DNA from: CAKZNE01 sp040222435
GTDB taxonomy: Bacteria; Bacteroidota; Bacteroidia; Flavobacteriales; Schleiferiaceae
Direction of reading: 5' to 3'
DNA length: 64,000 bases
Assembly (NCBI GenBank): GCA_965212245.1
Contig: OZ243107.1
Location: 124,001 to 188,000 of the forward strand
A program made the position numbers and the translations under genes. Positions 51,545-60,764 of the stretch are shown in pieces; the stretch's first letter is position 1; each line of letters opens with the position of its first letter. Under the pieces are notes generated by a model. The model did not search any database and was not told where the DNA came from. It saw only the letters and a program-made list of their open reading frames with translations.

Positions 51545-53452
51545 ATGGCCTGTCTGCGAATATTCTTCCTTTTTATTTTCCTCCTCATGGGAACAGGAAG
51601 TCTTGTGGCTCAAACAGACACTCTGCATCTTAAGGCGGTGAATGTGGTGGAAACACGTACACAGGAATTTGCCGTAGGCAGTGAACTCATTACTATTGAC
51701 AGCACCCAACTGAAGGGCAGGATCGGGCAGAGTCTTACTGATGTTCTGAATCAGGAGGGCTTATTCTTTTTGAAACATTACAGTCCCGGTAATCTCGCCA
51801 CCACTAGTTTTCGGGGAGCCAGTGCTCAACAAACCGTGGTTACCTGGAATGGCTTCAATATTAACAGTCCACTGAACGGTCAGTTTGACCTGAGCCTTTT
51901 TCCCGTACAATCATTTGACCAGGTTCAGGTTCAGCCAGGCGCATCCAGCGCTCTTTGGGGTAGTGGAGCTATAGGAGGGTCTATCCATTTGAGTCACACG
52001 CCTGACTTCACACCACACTGGACCACAGGTATGGGTCTGCAGGCCGGGAGTTTTGAAACCTATGCGCAAAACCTGCAAATGAGCTTTGGTTCAAAAAAGT
52101 ATGCCGGACGGTTATTATTACTTCACCAAACGGCTGAAAACAATTTCACTTTTGTGAATCCGGCTACCGGGCAGGAACAGCGGCAATTAAACAATCAACT
52201 TTCAACTCAGGGCCTATTATCTGAAAATCACTTCCGGGCGGGCTCTGAAGATATACTAAACCTGCACCTGTGGGTGCAGCGAACGGATCGTAACATACCG
52301 CCTAACATTTATGAAACCTCACGCTCCAATCAAAAGGATGATGTGGTACGGTTAACCAGTCAATGGCTGCATTCCTTTTCTAAAGCGGATCTGAAAATAC
52401 GAGGCGCTTATTTCCATGAAGATCAGGATTATCTGAATATTTCGGCTGACACTTTATACCACAATGCCCAGCAAAGCCTGATAGCCGAAGCTGAACTGAA
52501 CTACCAGCCTTTTACACGACATCATTTTGATCTCGGGGTAAATCACTCCACTTTTCTGGCCGATGTGGATTCCTATAAATCAGAACCGGGAATACAACAA
52601 CACCGCCAGTCCTTTTTTGGCGGGTACCGTTGGAATATCCTGTCCAACCTTGCTTTCAGCGCCATGCTCAGGCAGGAAGTTATTGATAAAAATGCCGCCC
52701 CCTTTACTTTTACAACAGGCCTGAGCTGGCAAGCTCTTCCTGAATTACAATTAAAAGGACAATTCTCAAAAGTTTACCGCACACCTACCTTAAATGACCT
52801 GTATTGGGTGCCGGGCGGTAATCTCAATTTACAATCTGAATACGGTTATGCCCAGGAAGTGAGTGCTATCTGGTTTCAAAATATCCGTAAATGCAATTAC
52901 CGCCTGACGGTATCTGCATACAACCGTCTTATCACCAATTGGATTGTGTGGCAACCCAGGGGGGGCATCTGGTCGCCTCAAAATATACTACAGGTTCGCA
53001 GCCGTGGTTTTGACACCCGTTCTCAAATAAACTGGAAAACGGGGCAATGGCATCTGGGCATCCATGCCCATACCAACTACGTAATGTCCACCAATGAGAA
53101 ATCATCACGTACCGGAGACGCATCTGTTGGCAAACAACTTATCTACACCCCTGTGTATAGCGGTGCTGGTGGTTTTACCATTAATTATACATACTGGACC
53201 TTTCGCTACCAACACCGCTATACCGGCTATACTTATACCACTTCTGACCATGGTGAATACCTGCAGCCCTACCATATAGGCAGTCTGTATCTGGGTTATA
53301 ATCACCAATGGAAAAAAACAGACGGCACCTTATTTATACGTATTGAAAACCTTTGGGACCAGGATTATCAGGTGGTTCGCAACCGACCTATGCCGGGTAT
53401 GCAATATAGCATAGGACTCAATATTAATTTTAAAATCAAACAGTTCCAATGA
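51545..53452 (+). CDS. btuB: TonB-dependent cobalamin receptor, BtuB-like
   Basis: The 635-residue protein begins with a signal peptide (RIFFLFIFLLMGTGSLVAQ), a TonB-box-like start (TLHLKAVNVVETRT), the plug domain (SLTDVLNQEGLFFLK, TTSFRGASAQQTVVTWNGFN, VQPGASSALWGSGAIGGSIHL) and a 22-strand barrel ending in the aromatic-terminated strand GMQYSIGLNINFKIKQF. Length is close to that of BtuB (about 600). Control by the cobalamin riboswitch makes it a B12 importer. Its stop overlaps the ATG of the BtuG-like gene by four bases (ATGA). Confidence 0.9.
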   Translation: MACLRIFFLFIFLLMGTGSLVAQTDTLHLKAVNVVETRTQEFAVGSELITIDSTQLKGRIGQSLTDVLNQEGLFFLKHYSPGNLATTSFRGASAQQTVVTWNGFNINSPLNGQFDLSLFPVQSFDQVQVQPGASSALWGSGAIGGSIHLSHTPDFTPHWTTGMGLQAGSFETYAQNLQMSFGSKKYAGRLLLLHQTAENNFTFVNPATGQEQRQLNNQLSTQGLLSENHFRAGSEDILNLHLWVQRTDRNIPPNIYETSRSNQKDDVVRLTSQWLHSFSKADLKIRGAYFHEDQDYLNISADTLYHNAQQSLIAEAELNYQPFTRHHFDLGVNHSTFLADVDSYKSEPGIQQHRQSFFGGYRWNILSNLAFSAMLRQEVIDKNAAPFTFTTGLSWQALPELQLKGQFSKVYRTPTLNDLYWVPGGNLNLQSEYGYAQEVSAIWFQNIRKCNYRLTVSAYNRLITNWIVWQPRGGIWSPQNILQVRSRGFDTRSQINWKTGQWHLGIHAHTNYVMSTNEKSSRTGDASVGKQLIYTPVYSGAGGFTINYTYWTFRYQHRYTGYTYTTSDHGEYLQPYHIGSLYLGYNHQWKKTDGTLFIRIENLWDQDYQVVRNRPMPGMQYSIGLNINFKIKQFQ

Positions 53453-54480
53453 AAAAGTTCTTTTTAGGAGGTATGGTATTTTTAACCATCCTCAGTTCCT
53501 GTAAAAAAGATGATCCGGGTACTCAAACTCCGGTAGATCCTGGACGTAAAAATGTAATGGTATTGAATGAAGGTGCCTTCCAGGCGGGTAATGCCTCTCT
53601 GGGCGTATATAACCTTGAGACCAATGCTTATGCACAGCGGGTTTTTACAGCCAATAACGGCCGGCCACTGGGGGATGTACTTCAATCTGCTGCTTCTATT
53701 AATGATGAGCTTTTCCTGGTAGTCAATAATTCCGGTAAAATAGAAGTGGTTGATCCGGAAAACTTTACCTCAACAGGAACCATAAGCGGACTGGTATCTC
53801 CCCGCTATATCCTGCAGGTCAGCAACTCATTGGCATATGTATCTGACCTTTATTCAGACAGCCTTGCAGTAATTGATCTTACCACTAAGACCATTGATCA
53901 TTACATCAACCTTTCCACTAATACGGAGCAAATGTTAAAAGTGGGCAATAAGGTGTACGTTGGACATGGGTACAAAACTGTTTCAGGTGTTAGTGTAATA
54001 GATATCCAAACGGAAGATGTAAAGGTGATTCCCACTAATCATTACCCTACTGCTATGCAGCAGGATGTAAATGGCATGATATGGGTGCTTTGTGGCGGGA
54101 ATGAATTTTCAGGGAAAATGGGATCACTTGATATCATTGATCCGGCTACCGATCAGGTAAGCCGTGAGATTATCCTGGGAAACAGTTCATATACCAACCA
54201 CATGGCTCTTAACGGTACCGGAGATTCAATCTATTTCCTCACCAGCCATGTATATAAAATGTCTGTTACCGATAATATTGCCCCGGGCGATCCATTTATT
54301 AATGGTGATAACCGTAGCTTTTATGGGTTAGGGTATAATACGGAAAGTGATGAATTATGGCTCGGGGATGCTAAAGACTTCAATCAGAATGGTGAGGTAC
54401 TGATCTATAACCGTGCTGGTGAAATACAATCCAGCTTTACCAGTGGCATCAGCCCCAATGGTTTTTATTTTGACAAATAA
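53449..54480 (+). CDS. btuG: BtuG-like surface lipoprotein (YncE/DUF5074-type beta-propeller)
   Basis: The 343-residue protein has lipobox LTILSSC (Cys 18) followed by KKDDPG, whose acidic residues right after the Cys resemble the surface lipoprotein export signal. The rest consists of about seven YncE-like blades (FLVVNNSGKIEVVDPENFT, AYVSDLYSDSLAVIDLTTK, MIWVLCGGNEFSGKMGSLDI, ELWLGDAKDFNQNGEVLI). In Bacteroides thetaiotaomicron BtuG proteins of this build bind B12 at the cell surface and sit on BtuB. Here the gene is translationally coupled to btuB below a cobalamin riboswitch, so the same function is very likely. Confidence 0.82.
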   Translation: MKKFFLGGMVFLTILSSCKKDDPGTQTPVDPGRKNVMVLNEGAFQAGNASLGVYNLETNAYAQRVFTANNGRPLGDVLQSAASINDELFLVVNNSGKIEVVDPENFTSTGTISGLVSPRYILQVSNSLAYVSDLYSDSLAVIDLTTKTIDHYINLSTNTEQMLKVGNKVYVGHGYKTVSGVSVIDIQTEDVKVIPTNHYPTAMQQDVNGMIWVLCGGNEFSGKMGSLDIIDPATDQVSREIILGNSSYTNHMALNGTGDSIYFLTSHVYKMSVTDNIAPGDPFINGDNRSFYGLGYNTESDELWLGDAKDFNQNGEVLIYNRAGEIQSSFTSGISPNGFYFDK

Positions 54481-54486
54481 TAAGTG

Positions 54487-54516
54487 TTTGGCTTTTAATT
54501 AAAAGGATTACATTTG
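54487..54516 (+). promoter_or_regulatory. Promoter of rpsP operon
   Basis: TTTG at 54487-54490 and TACATTTG at 54509-54516 are spaced 18 nt apart, a good Bacteroidota consensus. Transcription should start near 54523, 55 nt upstream of the rpsP ATG. Confidence 0.75.
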
Positions 54517-54577
54517 CAGCCCTTTTAGAAAAATTAATTAAGTGGGTCGCGAACCCTTTTAAAACAATTAATGATTT

Positions 54578-55201
54578 ATGGCAACAAGAATCAGATTACA
54601 ACGTCACGGACGTAAAAGTCAACCCTTCTTTCACATTGTAGTAGCCGATGCCCGCTCCAAAAGAGATGGTCGCCTGATTGAAAAACTGGGAACTTATAAT
54701 CCCAACACCAATCCTGCAACTATCGAGATCAATTTTGACAGCGCGGTAGACTGGGTTATGAAAGGTGCTCAGCCGAGTGATACTGCTCGTGCTATTTTGA
54801 AGTACAAAGGAGTGATGATGAAGAAGCACCTTTTAGAGGGAGCGCGTAAAGGTGCCTTTAGCGAGGAGGAAGCTGAGAAGAAATTTGAAGCCTGGTTAAC
54901 TGACAAAACTCAGAAGATCCTGGGTAAAAAAGAAAACCTGACCAAAGCTCAGGAAGAAGCTAAAGCCAAGGCTCTTGAAGCTGAAGCTGAAGCTAACAAA
55001 GCCCGTGCTGCTGCACGTGCCGAGGCTGAAGCCCCAGCTGTTGAAGAAGTAGCCGAAGGTGAAGAAGCTCCTGCGGAAGAAGCGGCTGCTGAGGCTCCTG
55101 CAGAGGAAACCAAAGCAGAAACTCCTGCGGAAGAGCCCAAAGCGGAAGCGACTGAAGAAACCCCTGCTAAAGAGGCTTCTGAAGAAGAGAAGAAAGACTA
55201 A
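54578..55201 (+). CDS. rpsP: Ribosomal protein S16 with long Ala/Glu-rich tail
   Basis: The first 80 residues are normal bS16: RIRLQRHGRKSQPFFHIVVA, DGRLIEKLGTYNPN, SDTARAILKYKGV. After the usual end the protein continues for about 120 residues, first helical (AEKKFEAWLTDKTQKILGKK), then a low-complexity run rich in Ala, Glu, Lys and Pro (AEEAPAEEAAAEAPAEE-type). The common bacterial S16 is 80-90 residues; extended tails are seen in several Bacteroidota. The tail should be disordered and acidic. The protein binds 16S rRNA in the 30S platform and body. Heads an operon with rimM and trmN6. Confidence 0.96.
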   Translation: MATRIRLQRHGRKSQPFFHIVVADARSKRDGRLIEKLGTYNPNTNPATIEINFDSAVDWVMKGAQPSDTARAILKYKGVMMKKHLLEGARKGAFSEEEAEKKFEAWLTDKTQKILGKKENLTKAQEEAKAKALEAEAEANKARAAARAEAEAPAVEEVAEGEEAPAEEAAAEAPAEETKAETPAEEPKAEATEETPAKEASEEEKKD

Positions 55202-55204
55202 TGA

Positions 55205-55735
55205 ATGCGTAAAGAGGATTGCTTTTACCTGGGCCACATAAGCCGTAAACACGGTTATAAAGGTGAAGTAGTAGCAGTTTTTGATACGGATCAGAAGGAA
55301 AATTACACAACATTGGAATCAGTTCTTGTGGAAACCCACGGAGAGCTGATTCCTTTTTTTATTGTTGAAATGGCCGTCAACTCCAAGGGCCATTTTATTC
55401 TTCGTTTTGAAGATATTGATACGGATGAGGCGGCTCAGCAAATGGTAAACCGTGAGCTTTACCTGCCTCTGGAAATATTACCTCCTTTAAGCGGCAAGGC
55501 TTTCTACTTTCATGAAGTAATCGGTTTTACCATGGTAGATGCAGAAGCGGGACCTATCGGCACCTGTCAGGAAGTGATCGATCAGTCTTCTCAGGCCATT
55601 TTCCAGATTGATAAAAATGGTACCGAGATATTAGTGCCAGCCGTAGATGAATTCATCCAGTCTATTGACCGGGAAAACAAAACCATCCACTTACAAACCC
55701 CTCCCGGGTTACTTGACATTTACCTGAATGGCTAA
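55205..55735 (+). CDS. rimM: 16S rRNA processing protein RimM
   Basis: The 176-residue protein has the RimM N-terminal barrel (YLGHISRKHGYKGEVVAVF, FIVEMAVNSKGHFILRFEDI) and the PRC-barrel C-terminus (FYFHEVIGFTMVDAEAGPIG, EILVPAVDEFIQSIDRENKT, with the typical end PPGLLDIYL). RimM helps maturation of the 30S head. It follows rpsP by three bases, the widely conserved rpsP-rimM order, and overlaps trmN6 by eight bases. Confidence 0.96.
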   Translation: MRKEDCFYLGHISRKHGYKGEVVAVFDTDQKENYTTLESVLVETHGELIPFFIVEMAVNSKGHFILRFEDIDTDEAAQQMVNRELYLPLEILPPLSGKAFYFHEVIGFTMVDAEAGPIGTCQEVIDQSSQAIFQIDKNGTEILVPAVDEFIQSIDRENKTIHLQTPPGLLDIYLNG

Positions 55736-56432
55736 CGACTGGTTTCGTTTCAAGCAATTCACCATCCACCATAACAAATGTGCTCACAAAGTAGGTACTG
55801 ATGGCGTTCTCCTTGGTGCCTGGGCACAGGCTCATAAACCACTAAACATTCTGGATATTGGAAGTGGTAGCGGGCTCATTGCTCTCATAATGGCTCAACG
55901 CTTTCCGAGTGCCTATATCTATGGTATTGAGCTGGATAATGACTCTTATCAGCAGAGTTTAGAAAATGTAAAAACCTCACCTTTTGCCGAAAGAGTTAAG
56001 CTTTACCACGGTGATTTTCTGGATCATGATCTTCAGGGGCACTGCTTCGATCTTATAATAAGCAACCCGCCATTCTTTAACCGGGCTTACCTTTCAGGGA
56101 ATTCTGCACGTGATCAGGCAAGGCACAGCATTAGTCTTTCACATGCCCAAATGCTTGCAAAAGCCCGGCATATCTTAAAAGAACAGGGCACCATTAACCT
56201 GATTCTTCCACCGGAAGAAGCGGAAGCAGCAGCTGAACAGTCCGGATTGTTTATTCATCGTAAAACCTCGGTTTTCAATCATGCAGGGGGTGAAGTAAAA
56301 CGGTGGTTATTATCCTTAGGAGCGATCAAACCACCTCAGGAAGAAAGCTCTGATCTGGCTATCCGTATTAATGCCACAGACTTTTCGGAAGACTACCGCA
56401 GGCTTACACGCGACTTCTACTTAAATTTCTAA
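55728..56432 (+). CDS. trmN6: tRNA1(Val) (adenine37-N6)-methyltransferase (YfiC/TrmN6)
   Basis: The 234-residue protein begins FRFKQFTIHHNKCAHKVGTDGVLLGAW, the TrmN6 hallmark, followed by a SAM-binding loop ILDIGSGSGLIALIMAQRFP, the acidic EL at the next strand end and the catalytic NPPF in IISNPPFFNRAY. It methylates N6 of A37 in tRNA-Val. It is translationally coupled to rimM. ATG 55728 gives the expected family length. Confidence 0.93.
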   Translation: MANDWFRFKQFTIHHNKCAHKVGTDGVLLGAWAQAHKPLNILDIGSGSGLIALIMAQRFPSAYIYGIELDNDSYQQSLENVKTSPFAERVKLYHGDFLDHDLQGHCFDLIISNPPFFNRAYLSGNSARDQARHSISLSHAQMLAKARHILKEQGTINLILPPEEAEAAAEQSGLFIHRKTSVFNHAGGEVKRWLLSLGAIKPPQEESSDLAIRINATDFSEDYRRLTRDFYLNF

Positions 56433-56467
56433 TTTTAGCGTTCCTCTTCGGAGCACAGATTAAAAAA

Positions 56468-57529
56468 ATGCAGCGAATCCTTTTTCATGTAGGCCCACCC
56501 AAAACGGGCACTTCTCTTATACAGAAGTTCCTCCATGAGAATCGTCAAAAACTCCGGGATCACGGCATTTACTATCCTGAACATCATATTGATTCTAATG
56601 GGATTAGTATTGGAAACAAAGAAGCTATATACACCGGGAATGCGTTTGATAGCGGAAAGCTGGAAAAGCTGATTACTAAGGCTTCGGAAAGTGGAGTTCA
56701 TACTTTACTGCTTTCCTCAGAGGCTTTTTATGTAGATCTGGAAGCAATACACGATGCCTGCCCGCAGGCTCAATTCATTCTTTACCTCCGCCAGCCATTG
56801 CAAAACATGGAATCCTACTACAACCAGGCTGTGAAACGAAATAGAAGAACGGAAAAGTTCAGTATCAACTCTATTGACTACGCCCGTTTCCGTAGATTGG
56901 AAAAATACATTGAGCATTGTGGTACCGAACCTCTTATTATACGTTTTTATCAACCACAATGCTTTAAAGGGGGCAGCCTGCTCTCTGATTTTTTACAAAG
57001 TCTGGAGATTCCACTTTCACCGGATAATTTTAATCCGGTTATCAACCCTTCCTATAGCCTTAGTGCACTTGAGCTGAAAAGGAGACTTAACCAAATAGAC
57101 ATTAGTAACTATGCGGATTATCAATTGGATAAGGTCCTCCAGAAATTTCCGGGCGGTCTTCGCAAATTCTCATTAACGCCTCCGGATGCTTATCATCTCC
57201 ACCTCCGTGAAATTATTACGGATTTACGAATACGCCTGGGAGGCATTGTTCCCGGCTTTGAAAAGTACCTGGTGGAACTGGAGAAGGAAAACCCAAAGCC
57301 ATATGCCTCACAAGAATTAACGGCTATTGAAGCCAGAGAGGTAACTGATTTTCTTTTTGAGCAAAATACAGGGCTTTATGCTTATCTCAAAAAGGCAGTA
57401 CAAAGTTGCCCGCACAAAGAACTGATCACTTTGAAAACTGCTTTCTCAAAAAATACGTCTGCCGGAAGCTACCTGATGTTTTTACTGAAAGGAAAAGTTT
57501 CCGCACTGCTCAGCCAGCTGCGTGCCTGA
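56468..57529 (+). CDS. Sulfotransferase-like P-loop protein
   Basis: The 353-residue protein begins ILFHVGPPKTGTSLIQKFLH, with PPKTGTS as the 5'-phosphosulfate-binding loop, and has FILYLRQPLQNMESYYNQAV as the 3'-phosphate region and IIRFYQPQCFKGGSLLSDFL as the following strand/helix. Its carbohydrate-sulfotransferase-like layout differs from the one in the capsule locus, so the two are distant. Function may be sulfation of a glycan or lipid using PAPS. Position 35 nt after trmN6 may mean read-through from the rpsP promoter. Convergent with the DinB-like gene, with two bases between stops. Confidence 0.72.
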   Translation: MQRILFHVGPPKTGTSLIQKFLHENRQKLRDHGIYYPEHHIDSNGISIGNKEAIYTGNAFDSGKLEKLITKASESGVHTLLLSSEAFYVDLEAIHDACPQAQFILYLRQPLQNMESYYNQAVKRNRRTEKFSINSIDYARFRRLEKYIEHCGTEPLIIRFYQPQCFKGGSLLSDFLQSLEIPLSPDNFNPVINPSYSLSALELKRRLNQIDISNYADYQLDKVLQKFPGGLRKFSLTPPDAYHLHLREIITDLRIRLGGIVPGFEKYLVELEKENPKPYASQELTAIEAREVTDFLFEQNTGLYAYLKKAVQSCPHKELITLKTAFSKNTSAGSYLMFLLKGKVSALLSQLRA

Positions 57530-57531
57530 TC

Positions 57532-58065
57532 TCAACCTTCGCCCAGCGCTGCTTTTATATGTGCCAAATGATGTTCTCCATGCCAGGCGTACAAACCAGC
57601 CTGTTCTGCTACAGAAACTTTTACTTCATTGGCCGGGTGATAAAAGGTGCGCTTCATTTCGGCAGAGTTTAACCCTCTGATCAGTGCCACCCACCGGGTA
57701 TGCACGTTTTTAAGCAGATCAATGGAAACTTTGACATCCACACTCTGCACGTCTACCAGGTTAGACCAACCATTCTCATCATAAGGCTTAATGGTAGGGT
57801 TATCTTCAGTAAGGGCCAGTTTCATGCGGGTATAACCGTTCATATGGCTATCCGGCAAATGGTGAATGATCTGTCTTACCGTCCAGCTGCCGTTCCGGTA
57901 TTGGGCTTCCAAATCTGTTTCGCTAAGCCCCATGGTTATTTTTTCCAAACGGGCGGGCAGGCTGGCCAGTGAATCTACCCATGACCTGAAAAGGTCATCC
58001 TGAATAGGGTCAGGGCTTTTAAACTGCCCGATCGGGTACTTTGCAAGTTCCATTGTATGATCCAT
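57532..58065 (-). CDS. DinB/YfiT-family putative thiol transferase
   Basis: The 177-residue protein has the four-helix DinB fold with three metal-binding His: RQIIHHLPDSHMNGYTR in the second helix and YAWHGEHHLAHI in the last. The N-terminus (LAKYPIGQFKSPDPI) is the one found in YfiT/BstA proteins of Firmicutes and Bacteroidota. BstA transfers bacillithiol to electrophiles; in Bacteroidota the thiol cofactor and activity are less clear. It lies in tandem with the saccharopine-dehydrogenase-like gene, 19 nt downstream of it. Confidence 0.85.
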   Translation of the reverse strand: MDHTMELAKYPIGQFKSPDPIQDDLFRSWVDSLASLPARLEKITMGLSETDLEAQYRNGSWTVRQIIHHLPDSHMNGYTRMKLALTEDNPTIKPYDENGWSNLVDVQSVDVKVSIDLLKNVHTRWVALIRGLNSAEMKRTFYHPANEVKVSVAEQAGLYAWHGEHHLAHIKAALGEG

Positions 58066-58084
58066 AAACCTGTGTTTTCTCTAC

Positions 58085-59431
58085 TTAATAACCCTGATAG
58101 GGTATTTCTTTTTCATTGAAACAAATACCATACTCTTCCAGTTCAGCCAACATGGGCTCATATATTTCTTTGGTAATAGGTATCTGTATTCCCGGGGTAC
58201 TTATAGTTCCCTCAAGTATGAGGCGGGTAGCGATCCCAACGGGCAATCCTACTGTACGTGCCATAGCCGTACTTTCCCGGTCATGACCTAAAGTAACCAT
58301 GGATGATTCAATCATCTTTTGCTCTCCGTTCAACTCGTATCCAAATTTATGATGCATCACGATCATATCCTTATCATCATCTTTGAGCGCCCACTTTTGT
58401 TCCAGAATATGCTGAAGTACCTGAGCCGGAGTAGCTCTTTCCAAACCAATCTTTTCATCTTCAAATAAACCGACCCACCGGAGTTTATCCATCAACTCTG
58501 AATCCTGAGGAATATTCAGATAATGCATCAATTTAAGTTCTACGGAATCATGGGGGTTATACGCCAGGAAAGTATTGGTGAATTGACGGTAGGTCATTTC
58601 AGCACTGTTGTCCAACACATAACTATCATCCGTCATACCCAGCTTGACAAACACATCCCACGCCCGGCAAAAACCCGGTCTTCTAAAAGTTCCACGGTAA
58701 ATAGTCGGGATATCCTTTAGGCCATATACTTCTCTGTATTTCAATGAGTCGCGATTAGCGTAACCCTCAAATTTACCATGACCTTCAATGTTTACAAGTT
58801 CTGTCCGCCTGAACAATTGATGATAGGGAATGAACTTATACTGACCCTCCTGAATGAATTTTACGGCACCACCGGAACCGGCTAAAACCACATTCCGAGG
58901 ATTCCAGGTGAATTTATAATTCCAGGGGTTATCGTCATCTTCAGGTGCCACAAGACCTCCTGTAAACGATTCAAAGATGAGCATCTTCCCACCCTTCTCC
59001 CGAATCGAATCTAAAACGCGCATTGCACTCAGGTGATCAATACCAGGGTCTACCCCTATCTCATTGATCATGACCACGCCTGCTTCTCTGGCTCTTTCAT
59101 CCAGTTCTTCCATTTCCTTAGAAATATAAGAAGCAGTAACCATGTGTTTTTGCAAGGCAATACAATCCTTTGCCACCGGAACATGCATATGGGCCGGCAA
59201 CATACTTATCACCAAATCTGCCATGGCAATAGCATGAGTCCGTTTCATATCATCGGTTACATCCAATGATATGGCAGAAGTGAGCGGATGTTCACCAGCT
59301 CTTTTCTCAGCCCATTCCAAAGATTGATCTGCAATGGTAATTTTCCAGCCTTTCTTTTCAGCGTGATGTTGTAAATAGCTAACTAAACTATGGGTGGAGC
59401 GACCTGCTCCTATAATGAGGATTTCTTTCAT
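58085..59431 (-). CDS. Saccharopine dehydrogenase-like oxidoreductase
   Basis: With start ATG 59431 (MKEILIIGAGRSTHSLVSYL) the protein has 448 residues. It contains the NAD(P)-binding GxGxxxH-type loop, AMADLVISMLPAHMHVPVAK, MINEIGVDPGIDHLSAMRV and FTGGLVAPEDDDNPWNYKF, all typical of saccharopine reductase/dehydrogenase (glutamate-forming). It likely takes part in lysine degradation via saccharopine or a related amine pathway. The partner lysine-ketoglutarate reductase is not in the window. The 8-residue extension from an upstream TTG-like codon is not needed. Confidence 0.86.
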   Translation of the reverse strand: MKEILIIGAGRSTHSLVSYLQHHAEKKGWKITIADQSLEWAEKRAGEHPLTSAISLDVTDDMKRTHAIAMADLVISMLPAHMHVPVAKDCIALQKHMVTASYISKEMEELDERAREAGVVMINEIGVDPGIDHLSAMRVLDSIREKGGKMLIFESFTGGLVAPEDDDNPWNYKFTWNPRNVVLAGSGGAVKFIQEGQYKFIPYHQLFRRTELVNIEGHGKFEGYANRDSLKYREVYGLKDIPTIYRGTFRRPGFCRAWDVFVKLGMTDDSYVLDNSAEMTYRQFTNTFLAYNPHDSVELKLMHYLNIPQDSELMDKLRWVGLFEDEKIGLERATPAQVLQHILEQKWALKDDDKDMIVMHHKFGYELNGEQKMIESSMVTLGHDRESTAMARTVGLPVGIATRLILEGTISTPGIQIPITKEIYEPMLAELEEYGICFNEKEIPYQGY

Positions 59432-59511
59432 AGAATCTATTTGAGAGGTGAGCAAATTTAGAATTATTGGTCTTCCTCACAATTGAAAGAGCTAACTATT
59501 ACTTTTGCGCC

Positions 59512-60378
59512 ATGCACCACCTCCGGATATTGATTTTAAGTATTTGCACATTGCTTGCTCAGGCCCAGGTAAATGTGATGATCTCAGATGAAACATCTCA
59601 CTCATTTCTTTTAGGGGTAGATGGTTACGTTCAAAATACTGAGCCGGTAAAAAAACTGGTTATTGAAAAACTGGATACCAGCCGGCACATTTTTCATATT
59701 TACCTTAATAGGGGCAAGGATACGGTGAAACTAGTCCGCCCGGTAAAGTTGCCTAAAGCTGGAAACTACCAATATGTGATCATGCAGAATTATGATAAAC
59801 AATTTCAGCTGAGATACCGTGGCGCAATAACTTCTTTTCCGGCAGGTGTTATTTCCATGGACCACCAAACCATATTGGAGTGGCCCAGGCCCGGAACCTC
59901 AAAACCGGTGATAGCCAGCACCACACCTGCTAAAAAGGAGGCACCCCAAAAGAAAATACGTCCGCAGGCAACCACATCAGGTATACAAAAGTCAGACAGC
60001 CTTTCTGGTGTAATTACCCGAAATACACCGGTAGATATAGCGGTTATTAAAGAGCTTGTTTCTACACCAACACCTGCGGTAAAGAAAGCTATTTCCCCTC
60101 CTCCCCAGGTCCCTCCGTTTGAACAATTGCTCTCAGCCATACGAGAGGCTGAATATGAGTTCGTTAAACTCAATCTGGCTAAAAAGTATTCGGGTAACTA
60201 TACCTTAAGCACAACCGAAATACAACAAGTGTTCAAGGAATTCCAGTATGACAATACCCGTCTGCAGTTCCTGAATCACGCCAGCGAAAAAATCAGCGAT
60301 CCTCAAAACATAAAGCAGCTGGAACAAGCGTTAGAGTTTGACTTGAGTAAAGAACAATTTAAAAAGAAGTACCCATGA
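59512..60378 (+). CDS. DUF4476 domain secreted protein
   Basis: I start at ATG 59512, which makes a signal peptide (LRILILSICTLLAQAQ). The 288-residue product has an N-terminal beta domain (FLLGVDGYVQNTEPVKKLVI, IFHIYLNRGKDTVKLV), a Pro/Lys/Thr-rich linker (residues 130-200) and a C-terminal DUF4476 helical domain (FEQLLSAIREAEYEFVKLNL, LSTTEIQQVFKEFQYDNTRL). DUF4476 is widespread in Bacteroidota and its role is unknown. Four-base overlap with the DUF423 gene shows an operon. Confidence 0.83.
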   Translation: MHHLRILILSICTLLAQAQVNVMISDETSHSFLLGVDGYVQNTEPVKKLVIEKLDTSRHIFHIYLNRGKDTVKLVRPVKLPKAGNYQYVIMQNYDKQFQLRYRGAITSFPAGVISMDHQTILEWPRPGTSKPVIASTTPAKKEAPQKKIRPQATTSGIQKSDSLSGVITRNTPVDIAVIKELVSTPTPAVKKAISPPPQVPPFEQLLSAIREAEYEFVKLNLAKKYSGNYTLSTTEIQQVFKEFQYDNTRLQFLNHASEKISDPQNIKQLEQALEFDLSKEQFKKKYP

Positions 60379-60764
60379 GTAATAAAGGCATACTGATGAG
60401 CGCAGGTTTAATGGGATTTATGGCCGTTGTACTGGGGGCTTTTGGGGCCCATGCGCTTAAAGCAACCCTTGATCCATCTGCTTTGGATAGTTATGTTACC
60501 GGAGTAAGGTACCAGGCCTGGCATAGCATAGCTTTATTGGCCATTGGCTTTTCACCCGAAAATCTCCCGCTTAAAAAGAGGATTTTTCAATGCTGGTTAT
60601 CAGGCACTTTTTTGTTTTCAGGAAGTATTTACTTACTCTCACTTGATGGACTTATGGGTTTAAATTTAAGTGTATTAGGGCCGGTTACCCCTATTGGCGG
60701 TCTGCTGCTTATAATGGGTTGGTTCTTAATATTTTTAGCAGGATTCAAGCAGGTAAGAGCCTGA
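60375..60764 (+). CDS. DUF423 family membrane protein (YgdD-like)
   Basis: The 129-residue protein has four membrane helices and the signature GLMGFMAVVLGAFGAHALK, YVTGVRYQAWHSIALLAIG, SLDGLMGLNLSVLGPVTPIG and GGLLLIMGWFLIFLAG that define DUF423. No biochemical function is established for the family. It is the last gene of the pair with the DUF4476 protein. Confidence 0.9.
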   Translation: MSNKGILMSAGLMGFMAVVLGAFGAHALKATLDPSALDSYVTGVRYQAWHSIALLAIGFSPENLPLKKRIFQCWLSGTFLFSGSIYLLSLDGLMGLNLSVLGPVTPIGGLLLIMGWFLIFLAGFKQVRA

